Source: Stella humosa (GTDB taxonomy: Bacteria; Pseudomonadota; Alphaproteobacteria; ATCC43930; Allostellaceae). Taken from it: 64,000 nt of DNA. The notes under the pieces are model-generated. The model had not been told where the DNA came from and searched no databases. It saw only the letters and a program-made list of their open reading frames with translations. Shown piece after piece: positions 44,161-52,537 of the stretch; positions within the stretch are counted from its first letter, which is position 1; every line of letters starts with the position of its first letter. The stretch covers positions 5,390,351-5,454,350 of the forward strand of contig NZ_AP019700.1 in assembly GCF_006738645.1 (NCBI RefSeq), read 5' to 3'. Both the position numbers and the translations under genes were made by a program.

Positions 44161-44859
44161 TCAGCGCGACAGCCGCCACTCCTCGGCGAGCTGGCCGAAC
44201 AGGACATGGTCCTGCCAGACGCCGTTGATGCAGAGATACTTGCGGGCGTAGCCCTCTTCGCGAAAGCCGCATTTCGCCAGCAGCCGGCGGCTCGCCATGT
44301 TGGAGGGCAGGCAGGCGGCCTCCAGGCGATGCAAGTGCAGCCGGTCGAAGGAGAAGGCGAGGACGGCCCGCAATCCCTCCGTCATGTAGCCATGGCCGGC
44401 ATAGGGCGCGCCCATCCAGTAGCCGAGGCTGGCGCTCTGGACGACGCCGCGGCGGACGTTGGCCAGCCCGATCCCACCCAGCAGCGTCTCGTCGCCGCGC
44501 CCGAAGACGAAGAAATTGTAGCCGGTGTCCTTGCGCCAATCGACGCCATAGGCTGCCAGGCGGCGGCGATAGGCGCCGCGCGACAGGGCATCGTCGGGCC
44601 AGGTCGGCTCCCATGGCGCCAGGAAGGCACGCGACCCCGCCCGCACGCGCGCCCAGCCGTCGAAGTCCGACTGGCGCGGCGGGCGCAGGAAGACCCGGTC
44701 GCCCGCCAGGATGGTCGTGTGCGCCTCGCCCAGGAACGGGCCGAGCCAGCGTTCCAGCCGACCGGGCGCCGTCCGGACCGGGGCCCCGGGCTCGCTGCCG
44801 GCGGTCGCGGTCGCGGCCTTGCCCGGCCCGACCTTGGCGGTCCCAACCTTGGCGGTCAT
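44161..44859 (-). CDS. RimJ/RimL-like GNAT N-acetyltransferase
   Basis: A 232-residue acetyltransferase. After an Ala/Gly-rich tail of about 45 residues, the GNAT fold starts at VFLRPPRQSDFDGWARVR; the acetyl-CoA site lies in GYWMGAPYAGHGYMTEGLRA and the closing motif is RLEAACLPSNMASRRLLAKCGF. This resembles ribosomal-protein alanine acetyltransferases. The substrate is not proven. It lies 37 bases after the M16 peptidase gene in the thrC-M16-GNAT order typical for Rhodospirillales. The N-terminal tail contains a tandem TAKVG duplication and may be mis-started, but no better start is seen. Confidence 0.9.
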   Translation of the reverse strand: MTAKVGTAKVGPGKAATATAGSEPGAPVRTAPGRLERWLGPFLGEAHTTILAGDRVFLRPPRQSDFDGWARVRAGSRAFLAPWEPTWPDDALSRGAYRRRLAAYGVDWRKDTGYNFFVFGRGDETLLGGIGLANVRRGVVQSASLGYWMGAPYAGHGYMTEGLRAVLAFSFDRLHLHRLEAACLPSNMASRRLLAKCGFREEGYARKYLCINGVWQDHVLFGQLAEEWRLSR

Positions 44860-44860
44860 C
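44831..44860. repeat. Tandem 15-bp duplication at the start of the GNAT gene
   Basis: ACCTTGGCGGTC occurs at 44831-44842 and 44846-44857, period 15 (five codons), giving the repeated TAKVG of the N-terminus. Confidence 0.8.
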
Positions 44861-44896
44861 CGGCGGCGCGCCTGGCTCTGGTCCGACGCCGCGTGG

Positions 44897-46156
44897 TCAG
44901 GCAGCGAGCCGGCGCACGATCCGGTCGAACGGCTCCACCCCGCCGATCGGCCCCATGGCGGTCAAAGTCGGCGGTGCCTGGTGCAGACGCCGGGCGACGC
45001 GCGCGACCGCATCGGCGTCGACCGCTTCCAGCTTGGCCAGCGTATCCTCGGTCGGAATATGGCCGCCGTGGACGAGCAACTGATGCGCCAGATGCTCGGC
45101 CCGGGCGGACGTGCTTTCGCGCGACATCAACAGGCTGGCACGCAGTTGGGCCTTGGCCCGCGCCAGTTCCCCCGGCTCCAGCTTGCCGCCGATGGCCATC
45201 ACCTCGTCGCACAGCACCGGCAGCAGTTCCTTCACATCCTTTTCGCCGGTGCCGGCATAGACGCCGAAGATGCCGCCATCGTGGAAGGACGAGCTGAAGG
45301 CATAGATCGAGTAGGCCAGCCCGCGCTTCTCGCGGATCTCCTGGAACAGGCGCGAGGACATGCCGCCGCCCAGGATCGTCGCCAGCACCTGGAAGGCGTG
45401 GTGATCGGGATCGGTGTAGGACACGCCGGGGAAGCCCACCACGAGGTGGATCTGCTCCAGGTCCCGCTCCTCGCGGAAGTCCCCGCCGACATAGTGGCCG
45501 GCCTCGGCCTTGGCGGCGGGCGTGCCGGGAATGCCGGCGAAGGCCGCGGTCGCCAGCTCGACGATGCGGTCATGGTCGACCGCCCCGGCGGCCGACACCA
45601 CCATGTCGGGCCCGTGATAGTTGGCCGCCATGTAGTCGACGAGTGCCGTGCGCGGCAGAGCCGACACGGTCTCCACCGTGCCGAGCACCGGCCGGCCCAT
45701 CGCCTGGTCGGGGTAGGCGGTCGCCTGGAAATGATCGAAGACGATGTCGTCGGGCGTGTCCTCGGCCTGGCCGATTTCCTGCAGGATGACCGAGCGCTCG
45801 CGGTCGAACTCCGACTGGTCGAAGGTCGAGTGCAGCAGGATGTCGCTCAGGATGTCGAGCGCCAGCGGCACGTCGTCCTTCAACACCTTGGCGTAGTAGG
45901 CCGTCTGCTCGCGGGCGGTATAGGCGTTGAGGTGGCCGCCGACCGCCTCGATCTCCTCGGCGATGGCACGCGCGCTGCGCCGCTCGGTGCCCTTGAAGGC
46001 CATGTGCTCGAGGAAATGGGCGACGCCGTTGATGGGGGCGGGCTCATGCCGCGCGCCGGCGTCGATATAGACGCCGAGCGACACGGTAGCGACGCCGTCC
46101 ATGCGGTCGGTGGCGACCCGCAGGCCGCCCGGAAGGGTGGTTACCTTGACGGTCAT
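44897..46156 (-). CDS. M16 family zinc peptidase (processing-peptidase-like)
   Basis: A 419-residue M16B peptidase of the kind related to the beta subunit of mitochondrial processing peptidase. The inverted zinc motif HFLEH is at His47, Glu50 and His51, with the distal Glu in the AIAEEIEAVGG region; the R/Y pair region SSRLFQEIREKRGLAYSIYAF is present near 270-290. No signal peptide, so cytoplasmic or peripheral. The start overlaps the thrC stop (ATGA). Position between thrC and a RimJ-like gene is conserved among alphaproteobacteria. Function in bacteria is not well established. Confidence 0.93.
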   Translation of the reverse strand: MTVKVTTLPGGLRVATDRMDGVATVSLGVYIDAGARHEPAPINGVAHFLEHMAFKGTERRSARAIAEEIEAVGGHLNAYTAREQTAYYAKVLKDDVPLALDILSDILLHSTFDQSEFDRERSVILQEIGQAEDTPDDIVFDHFQATAYPDQAMGRPVLGTVETVSALPRTALVDYMAANYHGPDMVVSAAGAVDHDRIVELATAAFAGIPGTPAAKAEAGHYVGGDFREERDLEQIHLVVGFPGVSYTDPDHHAFQVLATILGGGMSSRLFQEIREKRGLAYSIYAFSSSFHDGGIFGVYAGTGEKDVKELLPVLCDEVMAIGGKLEPGELARAKAQLRASLLMSRESTSARAEHLAHQLLVHGGHIPTEDTLAKLEAVDADAVARVARRLHQAPPTLTAMGPIGGVEPFDRIVRRLAA

Positions 46157-47577
46157 GCCGGTTGCTCCTGCCGCGTGGTGCGGGCGGCCACGAAATCCTG
46201 GACGGTCGCGAGGTCGTTGGGAAGGACGGAGACCCGTTCCGGCCGCGTCAGCAGGTCGGACAGGCGGCCGGGCAGCGCCGGGCGGATGCCGGTCGCCCGT
46301 TCGACCGCGTCGGGGAACTTGGCCGGGTGGGCGCAGGCGAGCGCCACTATCGGCACCGCGGGATCGACCCGGCAGGCCTCGGCCGTGGCGACGCCGATGG
46401 CGCTGTGGGGATCGAGAATCTCCCCCGTCGACTGCCAGACACGGCGGATCGTCTCCAGCGTGCCGGCATCGTCGAGCCGGAAGCCGGCGAAGTCGGCCTT
46501 CGCCCGCGCCCAGCGTTCCGGCGACACCGCCAGCACGCCGTCGCGACGGAAATCCGCCATCGCGCCCGCCAGCGCCTTGCCGTCGCGGTCGAACAGCTCG
46601 AACAGCAGGCGCTCGAAGTTGCTCGACACCTGGATGTCCATGCTAGGGCTGAGGCTGGGCTCGACGGTGCCGATCGACAGGCTGCCGGTCTCCAGGAAGC
46701 GCGTCAGGATGTCGTTGCGGTTCGTGCCGATGGCGAGGCTGGCGATCGGCAGGCCCATGTGGCGGGCGGCGTGGGCGGCAAAGACATTGCCGAAATTACC
46801 CGTCGGCACGGCGAACGACACGGCCCGCGCGGGTGCACCCAGTGCCACGGCGGCCCAGACGTAGTAGGCGATCTGGGCCGCGATGCGCGCCCAGTTGATC
46901 GAGTTCACCGCCGACAGACCGTGCCGGTCGCGGAAGGGGATGTCGTTGAACATCGCCTTCACCATGTCCTGGCAGTCGTCGAAAGTGCCCTGGACGGCGA
47001 TGGCGTGGACGTTCGCGGCCTCGATCGTCGTCATCTGGCGCCGCTGCACCTCCGACACCCGCCCCTCGGGGAAGAGGATGAAGATGTCGATGCCCTCGCG
47101 GTCGCGGCAGGCCTCCATGGCGGCCGAACCGGTATCGCCCGAGGTGGCGCCGACGATGGTGACCCGCCGCCCCCGCCTGGCCAGAACATGGTCGAACAGG
47201 CGGCCCACCACCTGCAGCGCCAGGTCCTTGAAGGCCAGCGTCGGGCCGTGGAACAGCTCCATCATCCACTGGTTCGGCCCGAGCTGCTTCAGCGGGACGA
47301 TGGCCGAATGGGCGAAGCTGCGATAGGCGTCGGTCACCAGCGCCGCCAGGTCGTCTTCGGCGATGGCGCCGTCAACGAAAGGGGCCATGACCCGGGTCAC
47401 GGTCTCGGCATAGTCGGCGCGGGCAAGCGCGCGTAGGTCGTCCGCGGTCAGGGTCGGCCAGGCATCGGGAACGTAGAGACCGCCGTCGCGGGCAAGCCCG
47501 GCCAGCAGAACGTCGTCGAAGGCGAGCGCGGGCGCGGCGCCGCGGGTGCTGACGTAGCGCAAAAGGGTAGGCTCCAT
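46153..47577 (-). CDS. thrC: Threonine synthase
   Basis: ThrC converts O-phosphohomoserine to threonine with PLP. The 474-residue protein opens with RYVSTRGAAPALAFDDVLLAGLARDGGLYVP in the usual class II pattern; the PLP lysine lies in GPTLAFKDLALQ, the phosphate-binding loop in GATSGDTGSAAM, and PTGNFGNVFA and SSNFERLLFELF are further family marks. Start ATG 47577 (MEPTLLRY). The M16 peptidase gene is coupled by a four-base overlap. Long class of enzyme, as in E. coli and yeast-type threonine synthases. Confidence 0.96.
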   Translation of the reverse strand: MEPTLLRYVSTRGAAPALAFDDVLLAGLARDGGLYVPDAWPTLTADDLRALARADYAETVTRVMAPFVDGAIAEDDLAALVTDAYRSFAHSAIVPLKQLGPNQWMMELFHGPTLAFKDLALQVVGRLFDHVLARRGRRVTIVGATSGDTGSAAMEACRDREGIDIFILFPEGRVSEVQRRQMTTIEAANVHAIAVQGTFDDCQDMVKAMFNDIPFRDRHGLSAVNSINWARIAAQIAYYVWAAVALGAPARAVSFAVPTGNFGNVFAAHAARHMGLPIASLAIGTNRNDILTRFLETGSLSIGTVEPSLSPSMDIQVSSNFERLLFELFDRDGKALAGAMADFRRDGVLAVSPERWARAKADFAGFRLDDAGTLETIRRVWQSTGEILDPHSAIGVATAEACRVDPAVPIVALACAHPAKFPDAVERATGIRPALPGRLSDLLTRPERVSVLPNDLATVQDFVAARTTRQEQPA

Positions 47578-47713
47578 TGGTCGCGAACCCGATAACCTAA
47601 TGGTCGCACCCCGCCATCGCAAGCCGGGCCATCCCGGTTGTCGACCGGTCGGCACCGCACCATTTCCCTGCCATCCGAATCCATGGAAGCGCGCGTGCGC
47701 CCGAGGACCGCGA

Positions 47714-48367
47714 ATGCCTGACGAACATGGTCGCACCAGCCTGTCCCGAGGCCGGCTGTGGACGCGCCGAAGCCTGCTGGCCGCCGTCGCCGTCACGCCG
47801 GCCCTGCCCGCCCTGGCCGCGGCCGTGGCGACGCCGCGGCAGACCGAGGGGCCGTTCTATCCGGTGCGGCTGCCGCTCGACATAGACAACGACCTGGTCC
47901 AGGTGACCGGGGCTGCCGCCCGGGCGCAGGGCACCGTCACCCACATCGCCGGCCGGGTGATGACGCTGGACGGGCAACCCCTGGCCGGCGCCCGGGTCGA
48001 GATCTGGCAGTGCGATGCCAAAGGGATCTACCTGCACCCCGGCTCCGGCGACCCGGCCCGACGCGATGCCGGCTTCCAGGGGTTCGGGGCGACGGTCAGT
48101 GCCGCCGACGGCGGCTACCGGTTCCGCACGATCCGGCCGGCGCCCTACATCGGGCGCACGCCGCATATCCACTTCGCGGTCGCCGCCCCGGGCCGGCCGC
48201 GGCTGGTGACGCAGATGTATGTGGCGGGCGAGCCCGGCAACGACCGCGACATGGTGCTGCGCGGGCTGACCCAGGCTGCCCGCGCCGCGGTCATGGTCGA
48301 GCTGTCGCCCGCCCCGCAAGTGGAGGCCGGGGCGCTTGCCGGGCGCTTCGACATCGTCCTGGCATAG
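47714..48367 (+). CDS. Intradiol ring-cleavage dioxygenase-like protein, Tat-exported
   Basis: A 217-residue protein related to the protocatechuate 3,4-dioxygenase beta fold. A twin-arginine signal is likely (WTRRSLLAAVAV, cleavage near LPALAAA, residues 17-37), so it acts outside the cytoplasm, unlike catabolic PcaGH. The four iron ligands can be assigned: Tyr106 (KGIYLHPG), Tyr145 (APYIGRTP), His151 and His153 (HIHFAV). TEGPFYP is the family opening. No other aromatic-catabolism genes surround it. The substrate is unknown; extracellular intradiol relatives act on catechol-like plant or humic compounds. Confidence 0.9.
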   Translation: MPDEHGRTSLSRGRLWTRRSLLAAVAVTPALPALAAAVATPRQTEGPFYPVRLPLDIDNDLVQVTGAAARAQGTVTHIAGRVMTLDGQPLAGARVEIWQCDAKGIYLHPGSGDPARRDAGFQGFGATVSAADGGYRFRTIRPAPYIGRTPHIHFAVAAPGRPRLVTQMYVAGEPGNDRDMVLRGLTQAARAAVMVELSPAPQVEAGALAGRFDIVLA

Positions 48368-48384
48368 GCGCCGGAGCGGGCCGT

Positions 48385-48858
48385 CTATGCCCGGCGGCTG
48401 AACCGCATGATCCAGTTGGTCTCCCACGAGCCGCCGTCATCGTCGGAGAAGGCCTGCTCCCAGGTCGCCGAGTGGGCCGTGACCGTGTGCCAGCGAAAGC
48501 GCACGCGGATGGCGCGGCCGTCGAGCGTGTCGTCGCCGAAGAAGGTGCCGACCCCATCGGCGAAGCGGCCATGAACCGGCGGCTCCAGGCGCGGCCGGCG
48601 GCCGTCGACCCACCAGATCGACCAGTTGGCCGTTTCCGGGGCGAAAAGACGGATGGTGGCCGCCTCGTAGGTTCCGCCCGGCAGCTCCAGGCGATTGTCG
48701 TCGACATTGCCCAGTCCACCGATGATCGGCCGCGTGTCGCACGTGCCGGCGAAGGCGTCCCAGCGGTCGCATCCGGCCAGCCGCTCGCGCAGGCGGCTGT
48801 GGTCCACTGCCCACTGGCCGAAAAAGAAATCGAAGTCGTGCCGTCCATCCGTCTGCAT
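48385..48858 (-). CDS. DUF1579-like protein
   Basis: A 157-residue cytoplasmic protein starting at ATG 48858 with GGAGG five bases upstream (a GTG at 48870 would add four residues). Blocks HDFDFFFGQWAVDHSRLRER, CDTRPIIGGLGNVDDN, and FFGDDTLDGRAIRVRFRW suggest a lipocalin-like beta barrel of the DUF1579 type. No catalytic role is known. It diverges from a YafY-type WYL regulator with a palindromic operator between them, a pairing I associate with DUF1579-like genes. It is probably the regulator's target and may bind or modify a small ligand. Confidence 0.78.
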   Translation of the reverse strand: MQTDGRHDFDFFFGQWAVDHSRLRERLAGCDRWDAFAGTCDTRPIIGGLGNVDDNRLELPGGTYEAATIRLFAPETANWSIWWVDGRRPRLEPPVHGRFADGVGTFFGDDTLDGRAIRVRFRWHTVTAHSATWEQAFSDDDGGSWETNWIMRFSRRA

Positions 48859-48904
48859 GGCATCCTCCACCCCGTCTCAGAGGTCGCCATCATGCGGGCC
48901 TTAT

Positions 48905-48923
48905 CCTGACAGAACTTGTCAGG
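48905..48923. promoter_or_regulatory. Palindromic operator between DUF1579-like gene and yafY-like regulator
   Basis: CCTGACA (48905-48911) and TGTCAGG (48917-48923) form a perfect 7-bp inverted repeat with a five-base centre, in the 87-base divergent promoter region. The TGACA-N5-TGTCA form fits a dimeric HTH regulator. It is probably bound by the adjacent YafY-type protein and would control both genes. Confidence 0.75.
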
Positions 48924-48945
48924 AATTCCGCGCTATGCTGCAATC

Positions 48946-49920
48946 ATGCGCGCGAGCCGGCTGCTGTCCATTCTGATCCTGCTGCAACTGCGGGGGCGCC
49001 TGACGTCGCAGGCGCTGAGCGAGGCTTTCGAGGTGTCGCCGCGCACGATCTATCGCGACATCGAGCATCTGAGTGCCGCCGGCGTTCCGGTCTATGCCGA
49101 CCGCGGCCCGGGTGGCGGCTTCGCGCTGCTGGACGGCTATCGCACGCGGCTGACCGGACTTTCGGCCGACGAGGCCGAGACGCTGCTGTTGCAGGGCCTG
49201 GCCGGCCCAGCCGCCGCCCTGGGCCTGGGCCAGCCCCTGGCGACGGCTCGGCTCAAGCTGCTGGCGGCCGCCCCGGAGGGGAAAGCGGACGATGCCATGC
49301 GCATCGCCGGGCGCTTCCACCTCGATCCCGTGCCCTGGCATCGGCGTGCTGAAACGCCGGGAGAACTGCCGCGCATCGGCCGCGCCGTCTGGGAGGCGCG
49401 GCGGATCGCGATCGCCTATGGCGACGATGCCGGAGAGCGCCGCACCATCGACCCGCTCGGCCTCGTTCTCAAGGCGGGGGCCTGGTATCTGGTGGGGCGC
49501 AGCCGGGGGCGGCTGCGGACCTACAAGGTCGACCGCATCGCCCGCCTGGAGGTGCTGGAGGACCGGTTCACGCATCCGGCCGGCTTCGACCTCGCGGGCC
49601 ACTGGCAGGCCGAACTGGCGCGGTTCGAGGCCGGGCTCCAGCGGGGGCAGGCGACCGTGCGGCTGTCGCCGGCGGCAATGGCCCGGGTCTATCTGCTGGG
49701 CGCCGAGGCCGCCGACGCGGCCTTGGCCGCCGTTCCGGACGAAACGGGATGGCGCCAGGCAAGCATGCCGATCGAGGACATCGACGAGGCCTGCGCGATG
49801 CTGCTGGGATTTGGGGCGGCGGTCGAGGTGATGTCACCGCCTGCCCTGCGCCGCCGTCTGGCGGAAAAGGCGGCCGCCATTGCCGCCCTCTATCGCGAGG
49901 CCGGTCAGTCGCCCAGGTAG
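48946..49920 (+). CDS. YafY-type transcriptional regulator (HTH_11 + WYL)
   Basis: A 324-residue regulator. The N-terminal winged helix (about 1-60) contains LTSQALSEAFEVSPRTIYRD, the HTH_11 signature, followed by a GPGGGF wing. The WYL domain (about 135-225) includes RIAIAYGDDAGERR, GAWYLVGRSRGRLRTYKVDRI, and a C-terminal extension ends the protein. WYL domains bind nucleic acids or small ligands. I start at ATG 48946, because the upstream ATG 48916 lies inside the palindromic operator. It likely represses itself and the divergent DUF1579-like gene. Its 3' end overlaps the convergent M32 gene by 16 bases. Confidence 0.9.
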   Translation: MRASRLLSILILLQLRGRLTSQALSEAFEVSPRTIYRDIEHLSAAGVPVYADRGPGGGFALLDGYRTRLTGLSADEAETLLLQGLAGPAAALGLGQPLATARLKLLAAAPEGKADDAMRIAGRFHLDPVPWHRRAETPGELPRIGRAVWEARRIAIAYGDDAGERRTIDPLGLVLKAGAWYLVGRSRGRLRTYKVDRIARLEVLEDRFTHPAGFDLAGHWQAELARFEAGLQRGQATVRLSPAAMARVYLLGAEAADAALAAVPDETGWRQASMPIEDIDEACAMLLGFGAAVEVMSPPALRRRLAEKAAAIAALYREAGQSPR

Positions 49921-51392
49921 CGTCGCTCGAGATGGCGACGGAACAGGTCGACATCGAGCGGCCGGCCGGTCGCCCGGCGCAGGATCTCGTCCCACGACAG
50001 GGTGGCGCCGTGGGCGTGGACATTGGTCGCCAACCAGCCCTGCAAGGGGGCGAAGTCGCCCGAGGCCAGGCGATCCTGGAGCGCCGGCACCGCCGCGCTG
50101 GCCGCGGCGAAAAGCTGGGCCGCCATCAGGGCGCCGAAGGTGTAGGTCGGGAAATAGCCGAAGGCGCCGTCATACCAGTGGATGTCCTGGAGACAGCCCT
50201 CGCGGTCGCTGTCGGGCCGGACGCCGACCGACGCCGCCATGCCATCGTTCCAGGCGGCCGGCAGATCGGCCAGGGCGAGCTCGCCCGACAGGATCGCCCG
50301 CTCCAGCCGGAAGCGCAGGATGACGTGGAGCGGATAGGCGATTTCGTTCGCGTCGACGCGGATGAGCCCGCGCGCCACCCGGGTGACGAGGCGACGGATA
50401 TTGTCGGGCGACCACGCCGGCCCCGCTCCGCCGAACGCCGCCTGGGCCAGCGGCGCCATCCAGCCGGTGAATTCCCGGCTGCGACAGGCCTGCATCTCTA
50501 CGATCAGCGACTGGCTCTCATGCACGGCCATGCCGCGCGCCTCGCCGGCCGGCTGGTGGCGGAGCGCCGCCGGCAGCCCGCGCTCATACAGCGCGTGGCC
50601 GGTCTCGTGCAGCACGCCCATCAAGGCCTTTAGGAAGTCCGCTTCGTCGTAGCGGGTGGTGATGCGGACATCGTCCGGGATGCCACCGCAGAAAGGATGG
50701 GCCGAAACGTCCAGGCGGCCATGATGGAAGTCGAAGCCGAGTGCCACCATCAATCGGCGCGCCAGGCCGGCCTGGTCGGCGATCGGGAACGGCCCCTCGA
50801 GGGGGATTGGTTCCGGTCGCGTGGCCTGCACCTCGATCGCCTGGCCCAACAGATCGGGCAGGAAGGCTTCGAGCCGGTCGAAGACGCCCGTGCAGTCGGC
50901 GGCGGTCAGCCCCGGCTCATACCCGTCGAGCAAGGCGTCGTAGGGGGCGAGGTTCAACGCCTGGCCCAGGGCGGCGGCCTCGTCCCGGGTCCGGGCCACG
51001 ACTTCCGCCAGGAACGGCAGGACGGTCGCGAAGTCGTCGTCGGCGCGGGCCTGGCGCCAAGCCGTCTCGCAGCGCGAGCCGGCGCGCGACAGGGCGGCCA
51101 CCAGATCGCCCGGTACGGCCGTGGCGCGATGCCAGCGGCGGCGCGCGAGGCCGATGCGGGCCAGGGCCGAAGGGTCGGTCTCCGCCGCTTCGGCATCAGC
51201 CAGCAGGTCGGCGGTCTCGGTCGCCGTCAGCATGGCGTGCGACAGTTCGCGCAAGGTGGCCAGTTGCTCGGCGCGCGCCGGGGCGCCGCCGTCGGGCATG
51301 ACCGCGGCGGCATCCCAATGGAGCATGCCCGTCGCCTCTCCGAGGATCGAGATGCGGCGGATGCGGTCGAAGAGGCGGGCCTGGGCGTTCAT
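49905..51392 (-). CDS. M32 family metallocarboxypeptidase
   Basis: A 495-residue carboxypeptidase Taq-type enzyme. The zinc motif HETGH is in GVLHETGHALYERG with the third ligand in the following HESQSLIVEM block; PFCGGIPDDVRITTRY and YFPTYTFGALMAAQLF are further M32 signatures. Mostly helical, cytoplasmic, removes C-terminal residues except proline. Start ATG 51392. It lies 61 bases downstream of SURF1 and could be read with the cox operon, but it has no functional link to it. Its stop overlaps the convergent YafY-type gene. Confidence 0.93.
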   Translation of the reverse strand: MNAQARLFDRIRRISILGEATGMLHWDAAAVMPDGGAPARAEQLATLRELSHAMLTATETADLLADAEAAETDPSALARIGLARRRWHRATAVPGDLVAALSRAGSRCETAWRQARADDDFATVLPFLAEVVARTRDEAAALGQALNLAPYDALLDGYEPGLTAADCTGVFDRLEAFLPDLLGQAIEVQATRPEPIPLEGPFPIADQAGLARRLMVALGFDFHHGRLDVSAHPFCGGIPDDVRITTRYDEADFLKALMGVLHETGHALYERGLPAALRHQPAGEARGMAVHESQSLIVEMQACRSREFTGWMAPLAQAAFGGAGPAWSPDNIRRLVTRVARGLIRVDANEIAYPLHVILRFRLERAILSGELALADLPAAWNDGMAASVGVRPDSDREGCLQDIHWYDGAFGYFPTYTFGALMAAQLFAAASAAVPALQDRLASGDFAPLQGWLATNVHAHGATLSWDEILRRATGRPLDVDLFRRHLERRYLGD

Positions 51393-51453
51393 CTTGGGGT
51401 CCCTTGCGCGATGCGGGCACGCGTGGCGGCAGCCCGCCGGCGCCTCGTCGCCA

Positions 51454-52179
51454 TCAGTCCGGGCGGGTCGGCTTCGGGCGGTGATAGACGACGTAGATGA
51501 CACCCAAGGCAATCGCCAGCAGGAACCAGGTGGCGGCATATTGCAGGTGATCGTTCGGCAGGCTGACGCGGGTCTGGCCGCCCAGCGGGTAGATGCCGGG
51601 ATTGGGGGCTGGCCCGGCCTCGACATAGACCGGCGCCACTTCCGGCAGGCCGGCGGCAGCGGCCATGGCCGGCAGATCCATGGTGAACCACAGGTTCTGG
51701 CCCGGCTGGTTCTCCGGGATCAGGCCGCTGCGGACCTGGCGCAGGCGGGCGATCCCGTCGATCGTCACCGTCCCCTCGACCTGCCCGGGCAGTCGCCTGG
51801 ATGGGTCCTTGCGGTCCTTGGGGACCCAGCCGCGATTGACCAGCACCGGCGGGCCAGCCGCTCGGATCAGCGGCGTGACGATCTGGTAGCCGTCATTGCC
51901 GCGCCGCGAGACGGCGGCCACGAACAGTTCCTTGTCGTGGCGCAGGGTGCCGGTCACCTGGACATGCCGGAAGGCCAGGCTGTCGGGATCGGCGATCCGC
52001 GCCGGCAGGGCCATCGGCGGGGCGGCCATCCCGGCCTCGCGCTCGGCGATCAGCCCGGCCTTCCATTGATGGCGCTGGACCTGCCAGATCGAGAGCGCGA
52101 TCAGGATGATCAGGGCGGGGATGACGGCCAGCGTGGCACCGCGCTGCGGCTTGAAGCGGTAGGGCCAGCGGTCAGGCAT
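51454..52179 (-). CDS. SURF1 family cytochrome oxidase assembly protein
   Basis: A 241-residue inner-membrane protein with two helices, one at the N-terminus (about 15-33) and one at the C-terminus (about 213-232), around a periplasmic beta domain. Family marks are WQVQRHQWKAGLI, VTGTLRHDKEL, VLVNRGWVPKD and NDHLQYAATWFLLA. SURF1/Shy1 proteins bring heme a to subunit I of aa3 oxidase. The start overlaps the DUF983 gene by eight bases. It is the last oxidase-specific gene of the cox operon. Confidence 0.94.
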   Translation of the reverse strand: MPDRWPYRFKPQRGATLAVIPALIILIALSIWQVQRHQWKAGLIAEREAGMAAPPMALPARIADPDSLAFRHVQVTGTLRHDKELFVAAVSRRGNDGYQIVTPLIRAAGPPVLVNRGWVPKDRKDPSRRLPGQVEGTVTIDGIARLRQVRSGLIPENQPGQNLWFTMDLPAMAAAAGLPEVAPVYVEAGPAPNPGIYPLGGQTRVSLPNDHLQYAATWFLLAIALGVIYVVYHRPKPTRPD

Positions 52180-52537
52180 CGCTGCCGTCCATCCGGTGCC
52201 GATAATTCAATGCGACCATGACGCCTTTCAGCGGACGCAGCATCGCCAAGGCGACCCCGAGCGTGAATGGGGTCCAGAGGGCGGCGTGGACCCAGAGCGG
52301 CGGCTGCCAGCGGATCTCGACCCACAAGGCGAGTGCCACGACCACCGCGCCCAGGATCAGGATGATGAAGACGGCTGGACCGTCGCCGGAATCATGGCGT
52401 GACAGGTCGAGCCCGCAATGGGTGCAGCGCTCGCGCACCGTAAGGAAGCCCTCGTACAGGGCGCCCTTGCCGCAGCGCGGGCAGCGCGCGGCAAGGCCCG
52501 TGGCGAAGGGTGAGGTGCCCGTGATCAGGCACCCCAC
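52172..52537 (-). CDS. DUF983 family membrane protein
   Basis: A 121-residue protein with two adjacent membrane helices (about 57-75 and 80-100) and an N-terminal zinc-ribbon-like CPRCGKGALYEGFLT followed by CTHCGLDLS. This matches DUF983, found in cox operons of many alphaproteobacteria between subunit III and SURF1. Function unknown; a role in oxidase metallation or assembly is inferred from position only. I use GTG 52537, which overlaps the coxC stop by 13 bases. The exact start is unsure, as no ATG precedes the cysteine motif. Confidence 0.85.
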   Translation of the reverse strand: MGCLITGTSPFATGLAARCPRCGKGALYEGFLTVRERCTHCGLDLSRHDSGDGPAVFIILILGAVVVALALWVEIRWQPPLWVHAALWTPFTLGVALAMLRPLKGVMVALNYRHRMDGSDA

